Assembly: GCA_964441505.1 (NCBI GenBank)
Contig: CAYTUV010000013.1
Span: forward strand, 32,340 to 96,339
Reading direction: 5' to 3'
From: Fen-1258 sp964441505
GTDB lineage: Bacteria; Bacteroidota; Ignavibacteria; Ignavibacteriales; Melioribacteraceae
DNA length: 64,000 bases
Of this stretch, positions 26,686 to 35,754 are shown piece after piece. The notes under the pieces are model-generated. The model saw only the letters and a list, made by a program, of their open reading frames with translations. It did no database searches and was not told the origin of the DNA. The position numbers and the translations under genes were made by a program. Positions within the stretch are counted from its first letter, which is position 1, and each line of letters opens with the position of its first letter.

Positions 26686-28500
26686 TTATTTTAACAGTAA
26701 CATTTTTCTTGTGAGTGCGTAATTATTTTTCCGCAAAGTATAGAAGTAAACTCCTGAGCCCAATTCAGAATTTAGAATTGAGAATTTAGAATTATAAATT
26801 CCGGCATGTTGTTCTTCATTTACAAGAGTTGCAATTTCAGAACCGAGCGAATCAAAAACTTTTAGTGTTACAAAACTGTCAACCGATAACTGATAACTAA
26901 TAACGGTACTTGGATTGAACGGGTTAGGGTAATTCTGTTCGAGTTTGAATTCGTTAGGAACAATTACACCATTTTTAACACCCGTTGGTGCGATAGGTTC
27001 AATTATGATTCCATTAAGAAGTGGTCTTTCAATCTGAGCAGCAAAATGAATGTCCAGCAGATAGTCATTGACTTCGACATTATCTATTATTTTTTCCAAA
27101 GCGGCTTTTGCGCCTACTTCCTTAAAAATATCAAATTCTTTAATAACAGGATTACCCTGAAGATAAACATCAAATACTCTTTTGCCGGCTGAGTTGTAAT
27201 AATTTTCTGCGAATAATAATTTAATCCTGTACCTGCCGTTAGGTATACGAACAATATATTTTGCCAGTCCGTTAATTTCTGTTTGATAAATACTATCATC
27301 CGTTGTTCCGATGATTTCATCAGTAAATGGTCCGCCTTTCGATCCTTCCATAAAACCGTATTCTGAACTATCGGTGACAAATTCATTATCGGCTATAAAA
27401 TCTTTATAACCAGTTCCTCCCACATTAATCTTTAGCGGGAAAATAAATTTCTTAGTAATCTTTAATGGCCGCAGATGAATATCTGAAGTATTTGCGGGGA
27501 CGGCCAGATCTTTAATACCTGTTACAATTATATTAGGCGGTAAATTCAGATCCAAGCCGCTTACCTGCAGCTCCGTTGTTCTCTGATCCTTCAGAAGAGA
27601 AGCTTTGCTTACTGTAATTCCGGGAATTAAATAATTGGAAGTTTTTTCTCCACTCGTTTTTTCAATCATCTCCGAAAAAAATATTTTTATACTAGTCTCG
27701 GAATCTGCCCTCGCACTTAGCATTGTCGGTTTTACCTTATCCGTATAGCCGGTAGCAGATTTTTCCGTCAGGCAAAGGATAAGTTTTCCATCGGCAAAGA
27801 CAACATTTTCCGGTGCAAAACTGCTTCTGTTTCCGGTGAATCCATGACTTGCTTTTTCCCATCTTGTCTCGTCGAACGAATTGAATTCGTCTTTCCAGTC
27901 AAACGTAAAATTATTACCTGTTCCGTAGCTGCCGGTGCCGGGTGTGTATCTGTAATAAGAAGCCCAGTCATAATAACCGAATGCGGGCAGCAGCGCATCA
28001 TTCCATACGCCGGCCCAGTTTGAATAGATCGGACTCCATATGTTCATCATAAATTTTTGCGCACGCGTTAAAGTTTTGATATGATCTCCTGTCTGTCTTA
28101 ACACTTCGGTGCCGTCAATAAACCAGGCAACGTATTCCGGTGTCCATTCAAAGGCGTATGTGTGATAATCCAATGTGGGACTAAAATTTACGTACTGATG
28201 TCTTACATGGTTTCCTTGTCCCGGCGTAATAGTGTTGAACTGAACATCGTTGTTGTAGCGCCCCATTATTTCAACGTCAATTTCATTCCATTCACTTGTT
28301 CCACCGCCGGAGAAATCATTATATGTGAACAAAGAAGTAAGCATTCCTTCTTTTCCCGGTGCCTTGATACTTGCTTCGAATCTTCCGTATTTAAAAGAAT
28401 TTTTTGTTCGATACTCCGCTCCCCTTAAAACTAACTGAGCAAGTGAGGATATCTGAAGAAATAAAATGAAGAGAGACGTTATGATGATTTTTGTTTTCAA
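26686..28500 (-). CDS. Circularly permuted GH16 lichenase with malectin and T9SS sorting domains
   Basis: A 604-residue secreted enzyme. After the signal peptide (to about 22), the catalytic sheet starts directly with AEYRTKNSFKYGRFEASIK and reaches WNEIDVEIMG (nucleophile Glu73, Asp75, acid/base Glu77). The segment that opens ordinary lichenases (FTFDWKDEFNSFDETRWEK, then NVVFADGKLILCLTEK) lies after it, at about 198-248, joined by a YTPGTGSYGTGN linker. This is the order of the naturally permuted Fibrobacter succinogenes 1,3-1,4-beta-glucanase. An Ig-like region follows (about 255-350), then a malectin-like di-glucose-binding domain (about 355-500; INVGGTGYKD, YRIKLLFAENYYNSAGKRVF), then a T9SS domain (QNYPNPFNPSTVISYQL). 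It leads the operon, 30 bp before the MFS gene. Its job is probably surface cleavage of mixed-linkage glucan. Confidence 0.9.
   Translation of the reverse strand: MKTKIIITSLFILFLQISSLAQLVLRGAEYRTKNSFKYGRFEASIKAPGKEGMLTSLFTYNDFSGGGTSEWNEIDVEIMGRYNNDVQFNTITPGQGNHVRHQYVNFSPTLDYHTYAFEWTPEYVAWFIDGTEVLRQTGDHIKTLTRAQKFMMNIWSPIYSNWAGVWNDALLPAFGYYDWASYYRYTPGTGSYGTGNNFTFDWKDEFNSFDETRWEKASHGFTGNRSSFAPENVVFADGKLILCLTEKSATGYTDKVKPTMLSARADSETSIKIFFSEMIEKTSGEKTSNYLIPGITVSKASLLKDQRTTELQVSGLDLNLPPNIIVTGIKDLAVPANTSDIHLRPLKITKKFIFPLKINVGGTGYKDFIADNEFVTDSSEYGFMEGSKGGPFTDEIIGTTDDSIYQTEINGLAKYIVRIPNGRYRIKLLFAENYYNSAGKRVFDVYLQGNPVIKEFDIFKEVGAKAALEKIIDNVEVNDYLLDIHFAAQIERPLLNGIIIEPIAPTGVKNGVIVPNEFKLEQNYPNPFNPSTVISYQLSVDSFVTLKVFDSLGSEIATLVNEEQHAGIYNSKFSILNSELGSGVYFYTLRKNNYALTRKMLLLK
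26762..26800. repeat. AGAATTTAGAATT direct repeats inside a T9SS domain
   Basis: AGAATTTAGAATTG is followed immediately by AGAATTTAGAATTA, in the reading frame of the GH16 gene. Translated on the minus strand it gives the extra peptide KFSILNSEL, where other sorting domains have a short loop before SGVYFY. It occupies the same position as the palindromes at 11901 and 41368-41436. Confidence 0.55.
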
Positions 28501-28600
28501 TTTAATACTGCCCGTAGAAATAGTTTGTCACCGTAAAATTTTACTAACGCAATTCAAATTTATAGTCAGAATTAATTTATATCCAATCATTCTCACTTAA

Positions 28601-28719
28601 GGGTACTTCTAAAAACTATCTTTTGTAAATATTTAACGCAGAGAACGCAAAGAAAAAACAAAGTTCGCAAAGGATATTGTGGCATAGCCATCACTTTGTG
28701 AAAGTTTTTAGAATTATCC
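28601..28719. mobile_element. MITE-like element, copy 3 (119 bp)
   Basis: It begins GGGTACTTCTAAAAAC and ends GTTTTTAGAATTATCC, inverted repeats with two or three mismatches. TTAA is directly repeated at 28597-28600 and 28720-28723. The interior (TTTAACGCAGAGAACGCAAAG, read as two pieces, and GCAAAGGATATTG) matches copy 4 and differs from copies 1 and 2. It fills most of the gap between the GH16 gene and the PorV/PorQ-type gene; no gene is present there. Confidence 0.78.
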
Positions 28720-28729
28720 TTAATAACAC

Positions 28730-28757
28730 GCAGGGTGAGTTAGCTTACTCACCCCGC
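28730..28757 (-). terminator. Hairpin after the PorV/PorQ-family gene
   Basis: GGGTGAG and CTCACCC arms pair around an 8-nt loop; adding flanking bases gives a 10-bp stem with one mismatch. It lies 46-74 bp past the minus-strand gene's stop and before MITE copy 3. No T-run follows, so it is a terminator-like or mRNA-stabilising hairpin rather than a textbook terminator. Confidence 0.45.
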
Positions 28758-28764
28758 AATTGAA

Positions 28765-28785
28765 TCATATGGAGGCACCATATGA
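28765..28785 (-). terminator. Second hairpin directly after the PorV/PorQ-family gene
   Basis: TCATATGG and CCATATGA are perfect 8-bp arms around the loop AGGCA, 18 bp past the stop of the minus-strand gene. With the hairpin at 28730-28757 it forms a tandem pair closing the TonB-receptor transcription unit. No T-run is seen. Confidence 0.4.
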
Positions 28786-28803
28786 CAAATCGATTATTAA
28801 TTT

Positions 28804-29853
28804 TTAGAAAGTAATACCGACGGAAAATTTTTGCACATTTTTTAATCTTCCAAAATCCCCATAGGAATAATCAATCTTCATTGATACGTTACCTATAAAG
28901 CGCTGCTGAACTCCAACTCCAAGAGTAAATGATTCTTCCGAATCTTTTAAGAAAAGAGATTTATAGCCGGCTCTAAGAAAGAACATTTCGTTAAACGTGT
29001 ACTCACCACCGATATTAATGCTCTCATAGTTATCGCTTGGATGCATTGCATCAACTGCAAATAAAAATTTGTGCATTTCGGTATTAATCGGTCTATAAGA
29101 AAGCCCAACTCTGAAATTTAATGGAAGTTCCCATTCATCTGTTTGGAGATAAGCCGGTATTCTATCATTATTACCTGTTGAGTTTTTATCCGGATCATAA
29201 AGAACAAGTGCAGAAGTTCCATCCAATTTCATCTTTGTTCCAAAATTAGATATTGACATAGCAAGTACTATCCCATCAAAAGGAGTTATGTATTGAACGC
29301 CCATGTCGATGGCGAAAGCAGTTGCGTTTGTTCTCCAGATTTTTTGATTAATGAATTTAGGATTAAAACCGATAGCAAAATTATCAGTTAAATTAATTGC
29401 ATAGGCAACGCTGAACATTACATCAGAGACGCTGAAAGTTTCTCCGGTACCTTCGGGATCTGCAACAGTTCTAACCTTCATGTCTTCTATACTGGATGAT
29501 ATAAAACTAACACCGATTGTTCCATAAGTTCCTGTATTGTATGAAGCGGCAACGTAATTATAATTAATATCTGCAATCCAGGTGGAATGATCAAAAACCA
29601 CTGCGCCGCCATTTACTTTTGCCAGACCTGCAGGATTCCAGTAAATTGCTGTTGGATCGTCTGAAACGGCAACGTACGCGCTTCCCATACCGGAGGCTCT
29701 TGCACCCTGATTAATTGAAAGGAATTGAGCGGCAGTTGTTCCCTTTTTGGAAACATCTGAAACGAAATTTTGTGCGTTCACAGTAGAAATATCCGCCAGA
29801 CTAAGAGCCGCAATCAAAACCAGAAATACTAAATTTATTATTTTTCTTTTCAT
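28804..29853 (-). CDS. PorV/PorQ-family outer membrane beta-barrel protein
   Basis: About 349 residues: a signal peptide (MKRKIINLVFLVLIAALSLA) and then an outer-membrane barrel of the PorV/PorQ (UPF0164) family. The family marks are FLSINQGARASGMGSAYVAV, DDPTAIYWNPAGLAKVNGG and alternating barrel strands ending in VQKFSVGITF. PorV takes part in T9SS by shuttling substrates to the attachment complex; PorQ-like relatives have less clear roles. It is the third gene of a TonB receptor, large secreted protein and PorV/Q-type trio, the latter two only about 2-14 bp apart. I chose the ATG at 29853 (GGAGCGAG in front) over the one at 29865. A dedicated role in exporting or anchoring the upstream secreted protein is a reasonable guess. 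Confidence 0.75.
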   Translation of the reverse strand: MKRKIINLVFLVLIAALSLADISTVNAQNFVSDVSKKGTTAAQFLSINQGARASGMGSAYVAVSDDPTAIYWNPAGLAKVNGGAVVFDHSTWIADINYNYVAASYNTGTYGTIGVSFISSSIEDMKVRTVADPEGTGETFSVSDVMFSVAYAINLTDNFAIGFNPKFINQKIWRTNATAFAIDMGVQYITPFDGIVLAMSISNFGTKMKLDGTSALVLYDPDKNSTGNNDRIPAYLQTDEWELPLNFRVGLSYRPINTEMHKFLFAVDAMHPSDNYESINIGGEYTFNEMFFLRAGYKSLFLKDSEESFTLGVGVQQRFIGNVSMKIDYSYGDFGRLKNVQKFSVGITF

Positions 29854-29867
29854 ATCTCGCTCCATGG

Positions 29868-32800
29868 TTATTTGATTACCGCAAATTTGCCGATGTACTC
29901 GCCTAATTCCTGTGCATCAACATGATAAATATAGAGTCCGTATGATAAATCCATTCCGTCTTCCGTTATAAGATTCCAGGATACTGTTCCGTCCTCCGTT
30001 CCGCCTTCTTTCTGAAGTGTCTTTATTAAAGCGCCGGTAACAGTGTAAATCCTTATGCTGCATCTGACCGGAAGATGAATGAAATCAATTCTTCTTTCAC
30101 CGCGACCGGTTTGAACCAGATTTCTTTTTTCCCAGGAATTGGCGCTTATATACGGATTAGGAACAACTGCAATTTTACTTAGAGAATTTTTTGCACTATC
30201 GGCATCAACCCTTGCACCTTTGGTAGAGAATTGGAAATAATCACCGCTCTTAAATGGTCGGGTTGTAACAAACCTGAAAATATCGCCGGGTCTCGGAGTA
30301 GCAAACATTGGCGCCGAAGGTATTCTGTACTGAATTCTCCACGTCAGTTTAAATTGATTATTCAGATACTCAATTACTACGATATCATCACTTAAACTGA
30401 ATTGACCATCAGCATCATTATCAAAATATTCTGCCTGAACATTTTCTCCCCTTGTGATATTTCGAACCTTAAACGGAACTGTTTTTTTAGTAAACGGCGT
30501 TGTTACTGTTTGTCCGTCAGTTAGCCATTCAATTTCATAATCTGCCGGCCATGCAATATTTCTGGTCGGAGAACTTTTATCGGGAGCCACGATCATATCA
30601 ACATTACTGTAACCCTTAGTCCACCCTTTTTCCTTAACTACTCCGAGAGTATCATTGCTTACAGAAATTATAAGACCATCGAACGGTGCACTGTATTTCC
30701 CTGCGCCGAAATTGGAAGTATCGATCTTTGCAAAAATTACTTCCTCAGCTCCATTGAAAGAACGGTTAAGAGAATAGCCTGTTGTTTTATAAGATGGTAT
30801 ATCACCGGCAGCTGTAAAATTAACTTTATAAGTTGCACTTTCTTTTACTTCATTTGGATTAAGCACAATCAGATCCATCTTACCTGAACCGATACCGGAT
30901 GTAACTTTGGATAGATCGCCGGTGACCTGAGGAGGACGGTAGCCTGCAGAAGGAGCGTTTGGTTTAACTACCGCGCAATTGATATCAATAAACTTTATCT
31001 GTCCCGAAAAATCCTGCGAAATTATTTTTGTTGTCTCGCTCGGAATTAAACCTTTAGTTCCATAACCCGGATCTCCCTGATCATATGCTACTAAGGCATA
31101 ATAATATGTATTTCCGTTTGAAACTGTTGAATCAACAAATGAATGTTGAAGTCCGGTTTCATTTCCTCTCCAGAAATGCGCACCGTTAATCCCAATCGGA
31201 TCTGGTCCTTTGATACCATCTTTCAAATCGAACTGAGCAATAGGCTTCCAATACTTTGGTTCCCCTTTTGAGTCTGTGATAAGTTTGATATCATTGAATT
31301 CAGGTTCCTGACTTCTGTATAGCAAGTAGCCTTCAAAATCTCTTTTTCTTAAAAATCTATCGAAAGATTTTTCGGCATAATCATTCCAATAAAGGAATAC
31401 TTTTTTATCTCCGGCAATGGCCGTTAACGTTGGCTTCAAAGGTGGCTGCGAGAAATTATAATTTGCATTGTAAATTGATTGAACTGTCTCTTTGTTAAAT
31501 ACCATATCGTCATAATCGACACCGAATACTAAAGCAACAGAAAATCTTTCACGTTTATAAGTCTTCAACGGGAATGGACCAGAACCAAATAGAATCTGTA
31601 TATTAGAATTTGTTAATGAAGTGTCAAAACTATTATAATTCATTTTTCTCCAGATCACCTCATCATTCTTAGGCCATATAGCATTCGGTCCTTTGTTGGA
31701 TAATCTTTCAATTACCAAACTTGTCAAACCTATCTGGTCGGATTCATCTTTATCTGTTCTATCAAAATTTCCTTCACCGTCGGTCGGTCTGCCGTCTCCC
31801 TCACCGTCATCAGGACCATTGTACTGAGGATCGTCCGGACCTACACCATCTCTTCCAAGATCGTCATTAAGAGGTTCGCCGGTATCCCATTTACCGTTAT
31901 TATTTGAATCTGTAAAGGGTACCCAATTGTGGTTATCGTCTATACCGTTATCACGAGTTTCATCAACAAGCTTGTCTTCATCATTATCCTTTCCATCGGA
32001 ACCATTACCCGGACTTTCCAGGAATGCATAACCAACGTAACCGGTCTTGCCGGCAAAATCCGGAGAAAGACCATCGTGATCGAATGCATATGCAAGATCA
32101 AGTTTAGTATCATACGATGCATCGTCATCTCCGTTATCATTTACACCGCCAACACCGGTATCGCAATAAAATCCGAAATAGGTTGTATCTAAGGCTGCGT
32201 CAGATAGATTTACTATATCATAATGAAAGAAGATAATATCTTCGGCAAGTACGTGCGACCATTGAAATCCGCGCACCTCAGTTCTCAATCCCAAACCGCC
32301 TCTGTTACGATCTGCGGCAAGGGGGTAGTACATATACGGAGGCCGTGAAAATTCCTTGTCTTTCGAATCATCCATTGTGTAAAAAACTTCAAGGTCTGAA
32401 TTCATAACACCGCGGCCAAAATATCCGAACCAGTATCCATCCCAAGTTGCATCAACATTAGGAAGTGAACGTGGCCATTGTTCCGGCCAGGATAAAGGTC
32501 TTGTACTCATTGCAGGCTGCTCAGATCCTGCTCTGGCATAACCCGGTATCGGTTCCATTACCCACAAATCGTTTGATACAGGATCAAAATCAACTTCTTC
32601 TCTATATGATGTTTGCGCAGGATGAACAATCTGTTTATTACCGGGGGCAAATATTGAGGATGAGACAACCGGAGTACATCCATCCAGATACATTTCACCA
32701 GTTCCTTTAGGCCATTCACCTGAAGGTCTATCCGGCCAAGTACCAACCTGCCCGTCATTCGAGAAAAGAGTACGTACTAGGTTTCCATCCATTGCAGCTT

Positions 32801-32924
32801 TTTTTCTATAAGTCTTATCTCCGTAAGGTTCGGCACGATATTTCAATATCTGTTCCTGAGTTTGAGCCAACGAGATATCTGCCGCAATAAGGAGTACAAG
32901 CAACCATAAAATATTTCTTTTCAT
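29868..32924 (-). CDS. Large secreted protein with Asp/Asn-rich calcium-binding-like segment and T9SS-type C-terminus
   Basis: About 1018 residues with a signal peptide (MKRNILWLLVLLIAADISLA). Residues about 300-400 form an acidic stretch rich in D, N and G (DGKDNDEDKLVDE, DSNNNGKWDTGEPLNDD, DGVGPDDPQYNGPDDGEG) like thrombospondin type 3 or EF-hand-like calcium loops. Fn3-like segments follow (VFLYWNDYAEKSFDRF, YYALVAYDQGDPGYG). The C-terminal about 100 residues start VVPNPYISANSWEKRNL and end YGLYIYHVDAQELGEYIGKF, a variant sorting domain without the NPFNP motif. I do not recognise an enzymatic domain. Large proteins of this type often sit between a TonB receptor and a PorV/Q-type protein in Ignavibacteria; function unknown, perhaps surface-layer or binding. 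The start at ATG 32924 has GGAG upstream. Confidence 0.7.
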   Translation of the reverse strand: MKRNILWLLVLLIAADISLAQTQEQILKYRAEPYGDKTYRKKAAMDGNLVRTLFSNDGQVGTWPDRPSGEWPKGTGEMYLDGCTPVVSSSIFAPGNKQIVHPAQTSYREEVDFDPVSNDLWVMEPIPGYARAGSEQPAMSTRPLSWPEQWPRSLPNVDATWDGYWFGYFGRGVMNSDLEVFYTMDDSKDKEFSRPPYMYYPLAADRNRGGLGLRTEVRGFQWSHVLAEDIIFFHYDIVNLSDAALDTTYFGFYCDTGVGGVNDNGDDDASYDTKLDLAYAFDHDGLSPDFAGKTGYVGYAFLESPGNGSDGKDNDEDKLVDETRDNGIDDNHNWVPFTDSNNNGKWDTGEPLNDDLGRDGVGPDDPQYNGPDDGEGDGRPTDGEGNFDRTDKDESDQIGLTSLVIERLSNKGPNAIWPKNDEVIWRKMNYNSFDTSLTNSNIQILFGSGPFPLKTYKRERFSVALVFGVDYDDMVFNKETVQSIYNANYNFSQPPLKPTLTAIAGDKKVFLYWNDYAEKSFDRFLRKRDFEGYLLYRSQEPEFNDIKLITDSKGEPKYWKPIAQFDLKDGIKGPDPIGINGAHFWRGNETGLQHSFVDSTVSNGNTYYYALVAYDQGDPGYGTKGLIPSETTKIISQDFSGQIKFIDINCAVVKPNAPSAGYRPPQVTGDLSKVTSGIGSGKMDLIVLNPNEVKESATYKVNFTAAGDIPSYKTTGYSLNRSFNGAEEVIFAKIDTSNFGAGKYSAPFDGLIISVSNDTLGVVKEKGWTKGYSNVDMIVAPDKSSPTRNIAWPADYEIEWLTDGQTVTTPFTKKTVPFKVRNITRGENVQAEYFDNDADGQFSLSDDIVVIEYLNNQFKLTWRIQYRIPSAPMFATPRPGDIFRFVTTRPFKSGDYFQFSTKGARVDADSAKNSLSKIAVVPNPYISANSWEKRNLVQTGRGERRIDFIHLPVRCSIRIYTVTGALIKTLQKEGGTEDGTVSWNLITEDGMDLSYGLYIYHVDAQELGEYIGKFAVIK

Positions 32925-32963
32925 TCTAAACTCCATTTTCTAAAAATAGCTCAGTGCATCGGA

Positions 32964-35657
32964 TTAGAAATTAACATTGAAACCAATGTTAATTCTTCTT
33001 GGAGATGAGTAGTCTCCCGGATTTTTTAAATACTGCTCGATGGTGTTCTTTCCAATAATTGGTGCAGCAAATTTTGTATTCAAATCGATGCCTGCTCGCC
33101 CTGTTGTACTTGATACTCCATATTCATTTTTAATGTCGAATAAATTATAGACAAGTAAAAACGCACTTACATCAATACCGAAGATTTTGAATTGTTTATT
33201 TGCTCTCAGATCCACATTCATTGTGTTGGGTTTTCTCCCGAGGTTTTCAAAACGTAACCCCTGAGAATAGCGGGGATCTTCAGTATAAGGAGAGCCCGAA
33301 CCATAACTGAATATCATTCCTGCCGTCCAGTCAGATGGATCTCCGATTGTTATAGATGCATTTACCGTATGTGTCTGATCCCAATTTAATGGAACAACTT
33401 TTTTGTTTGATTCGACCGGAGGATCTGCCTGATTATTATAAAATTCAACCATAGGATCCGATGCGTTTCCGGAAGCAACTTGATAAGTATAATCGATTTT
33501 GGCACTGAAGTAATCTGCAAATCTTTTTTCGAGAGTTATAATAACTCCTTTGACGTTTCCATAATCTCTGTTGATAAATCGTGCAAACGTAAATCCTTCG
33601 TAAGTCTTAAGAATCTGCATACCAAGAAGATTTCTTATATCGCTGTAGTAGAGAGAAACATCAATTGTTACTTCTGGAAAAATTACCTGCTGCAGTCCTA
33701 ATTCGTACTTAACTGTTTTTTGCGATTTCAATTCCGGATTGCCTACACTTGACGATAGCGATGAGGTCTGATCGATTAAGTAAGCATAGTTGCTGTATAA
33801 ATTTTCAAAACTCGGAATCTGGAAAAAGTGGCCGTATGAGAAATGGATAGCCCCCTTATCAGACATTGGAAATGAAACACCAAGACGGGGACTAATCTGA
33901 TATTCGGTTTCCGCATCCCGCTTCGTAAATGCATTAGCAAAATTCGGATTGTTCAGAGGATTTCGTAAGTCAACAGGTAAATTTGTGTTCGAACTGAAAT
34001 AATCGAATCTAACGCCGGCATTAATGATCATTATATCATATTCCATCTTATCCTGAATGTAAGCAGAGATTTCAAACGGATATCTCATGTAACTTTGATT
34101 ATACTTTGTATTGGGATCGCTGTACCCGAGAGTAAAAATTGCATTACCGGTTGAATCAATCTGGCCCTCGGTCATGTTGCGAATTGTTTTCCAACTATTT
34201 GAGATAGTATGTAACCTTGCCTCTGCACCGATCTTTACTTTATGTTCTTTTGTCAATTGCGATTCAATTGAAATCTGTCCTATATATGTTTGAGTATATC
34301 TATTGTATCTATCGGTCTCGTTACCACCCTGATTAAAAGTATAGCCCGTCATCGGCGTACCCTGATTGGGTTCGACATAACGGGAATCATATTCATCTTC
34401 ATATAAATAGCCCCAGAACTTATGGTAGTTCGATGAGAGCTTTAATGTTGCATAAGTACTCTGAGACGGCAGCCATGAAACCTGAAGACTGTGAATTGTA
34501 TTTGTGCGGTAATTATTTTTCACAGCATCCGGAGTCCATTTGTATGCATGGCTGTAACCTTTACTCCGGTTATCATCCCAGAATATGCTGTAACTGAATT
34601 TCCATCTGTTATAGTTATAAGTGAGTTTTCCGTTAAAAGATTTTTTTTCGTATGGATTCATCGGAACAAAAACACTATCGCCCGTTCCGTTATCGATCCA
34701 TATATTCTGATTTCCAGCTATGGGAAATGTGGGTCTGTCATCGTATGTGTTATAGAATCTTTGTCCGTACATATAGCCATCGTCGCGATAATATCTGCCG
34801 GTAGTAAAAAATGTAAGATTATCTAAAATTTGTGTTGGCCCGCTTAAAGTTAATTGAATATCTCTCGGTCCATTCAGATTAGCTTTATTCACATTCTGAA
34901 AAATATCGGTGTGGTTTGTAAAATAGTTGCCAACGTAAGCCGAGACGGAGCCTTCATATTTTGAATCGCCGTCTTTTGTAACGATATTCACTATACCTGC
35001 CATTGCCTGTCCATACTCAGCGTTAAATGTTCCGCTTATTACTTCCATCTGACGAATTGAGGAATTTTCTACTTCTACAGACATACCGCCGTTGAAAACG
35101 TCAGTAACTGTTACACCATCAACCAGATAAGATACTTCTCCGGAACGGCCGCCTCTAAAATGCCCGTTTACAACTCCGGCCTGAAGGTTAACTACCTGAT
35201 TCAAATTTTCTACAGGCATCATTTTTATCTCTTCTGCAGAAACTATAGCCGTTGATGATGTAAGATCTTTTGTTACGAGAGGCTGTTTAGCCTGTATTAC
35301 TATTTCGCCTAAATTAATTGATGTGGGTGTGATGTTAACATCCAGACGTGTAGTCTGATCAATCTTAATTGAAATTTTTTGAATGGTAACTTTGTGGTAA
35401 CCGATTGATGAAACAACAACAGTATAAATTCCGGGAGAAATGTTGTTGATATAATAATATCCATCCAGGTCTGCCACTGCACCAAAGTTGGTGCCGGTTA
35501 GAAGTATAGTAGCACCTATTACCGGTTCTTTGGTCTCTGAATCAACCACTTTACCTGAAAGTTTTCCTGTCGTACCCGCATTAATAAATGAAGAAGTAAA
35601 CAACAACAATATAAAACTAAGTTGTAATACACTTCTCGACAACTTGATTCTCTCCAT
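32964..35657 (-). CDS. TonB-dependent outer membrane receptor with CarboxypepD_reg-like domain
   Basis: About 897 residues. After a signal peptide (LSFILLLFTSSFINAG) comes a carboxypeptidase-regulatory-like domain (GKVVDSETKEPVIGATILL, YYINNISPGIYTVVVSSIGY), a plug domain at about 125-240 (VNLQAGVVNGHFRGGRSGE, VSYLVDGVTVTDVFNGG, AEYGQAMAGIVNIVTKDG) and a 22-strand barrel to a terminal aromatic (IGFNVNF). It lacks the longer SusC-type size and has no SusD partner, so it is an ordinary carboxypeptidase-regulatory TonB receptor; the ligand is unknown but the position next to glucan enzymes suggests an oligosaccharide. ATG 35657, with AGGA upstream, is preferred over 35675. It starts the three-gene unit ending with the PorV/Q-type gene. 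Confidence 0.88.
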   Translation of the reverse strand: MERIKLSRSVLQLSFILLLFTSSFINAGTTGKLSGKVVDSETKEPVIGATILLTGTNFGAVADLDGYYYINNISPGIYTVVVSSIGYHKVTIQKISIKIDQTTRLDVNITPTSINLGEIVIQAKQPLVTKDLTSSTAIVSAEEIKMMPVENLNQVVNLQAGVVNGHFRGGRSGEVSYLVDGVTVTDVFNGGMSVEVENSSIRQMEVISGTFNAEYGQAMAGIVNIVTKDGDSKYEGSVSAYVGNYFTNHTDIFQNVNKANLNGPRDIQLTLSGPTQILDNLTFFTTGRYYRDDGYMYGQRFYNTYDDRPTFPIAGNQNIWIDNGTGDSVFVPMNPYEKKSFNGKLTYNYNRWKFSYSIFWDDNRSKGYSHAYKWTPDAVKNNYRTNTIHSLQVSWLPSQSTYATLKLSSNYHKFWGYLYEDEYDSRYVEPNQGTPMTGYTFNQGGNETDRYNRYTQTYIGQISIESQLTKEHKVKIGAEARLHTISNSWKTIRNMTEGQIDSTGNAIFTLGYSDPNTKYNQSYMRYPFEISAYIQDKMEYDIMIINAGVRFDYFSSNTNLPVDLRNPLNNPNFANAFTKRDAETEYQISPRLGVSFPMSDKGAIHFSYGHFFQIPSFENLYSNYAYLIDQTSSLSSSVGNPELKSQKTVKYELGLQQVIFPEVTIDVSLYYSDIRNLLGMQILKTYEGFTFARFINRDYGNVKGVIITLEKRFADYFSAKIDYTYQVASGNASDPMVEFYNNQADPPVESNKKVVPLNWDQTHTVNASITIGDPSDWTAGMIFSYGSGSPYTEDPRYSQGLRFENLGRKPNTMNVDLRANKQFKIFGIDVSAFLLVYNLFDIKNEYGVSSTTGRAGIDLNTKFAAPIIGKNTIEQYLKNPGDYSSPRRINIGFNVNF

Positions 35658-35712
35658 TGTATTAATCCTGCACATAATCTATCCCTTGAAAATTTTTAGT
35701 TATAGAAACAAG

Positions 35713-35741
35713 AGGGGCACTACAAATTCAGCAGTGCCCCT
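35713..35741 (-). terminator. Hairpin between the CBM9-like gene and the TonB receptor gene
   Basis: AGGGGCACT and AGTGCCCCT pair perfectly (9 bp) around an 11-nt loop, 14 bp after the stop of the minus-strand gene at 35755. Read on the minus strand the stem is followed by CTTGTTTC, a weak T-tract. It probably ends or attenuates transcription between the two units. Confidence 0.6.
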
Positions 35742-35754
35742 AAATTGATTTTAA

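Noticed and set aside
28784..28816. A tiny plus-strand frame (MTNRLLIFRK) with GGAGG before its ATG
   Set aside because: It overlaps the end of the minus-strand PorV/Q-type gene, has only 10 codons, and its apparent ribosome site is part of the hairpin at 28765-28785.
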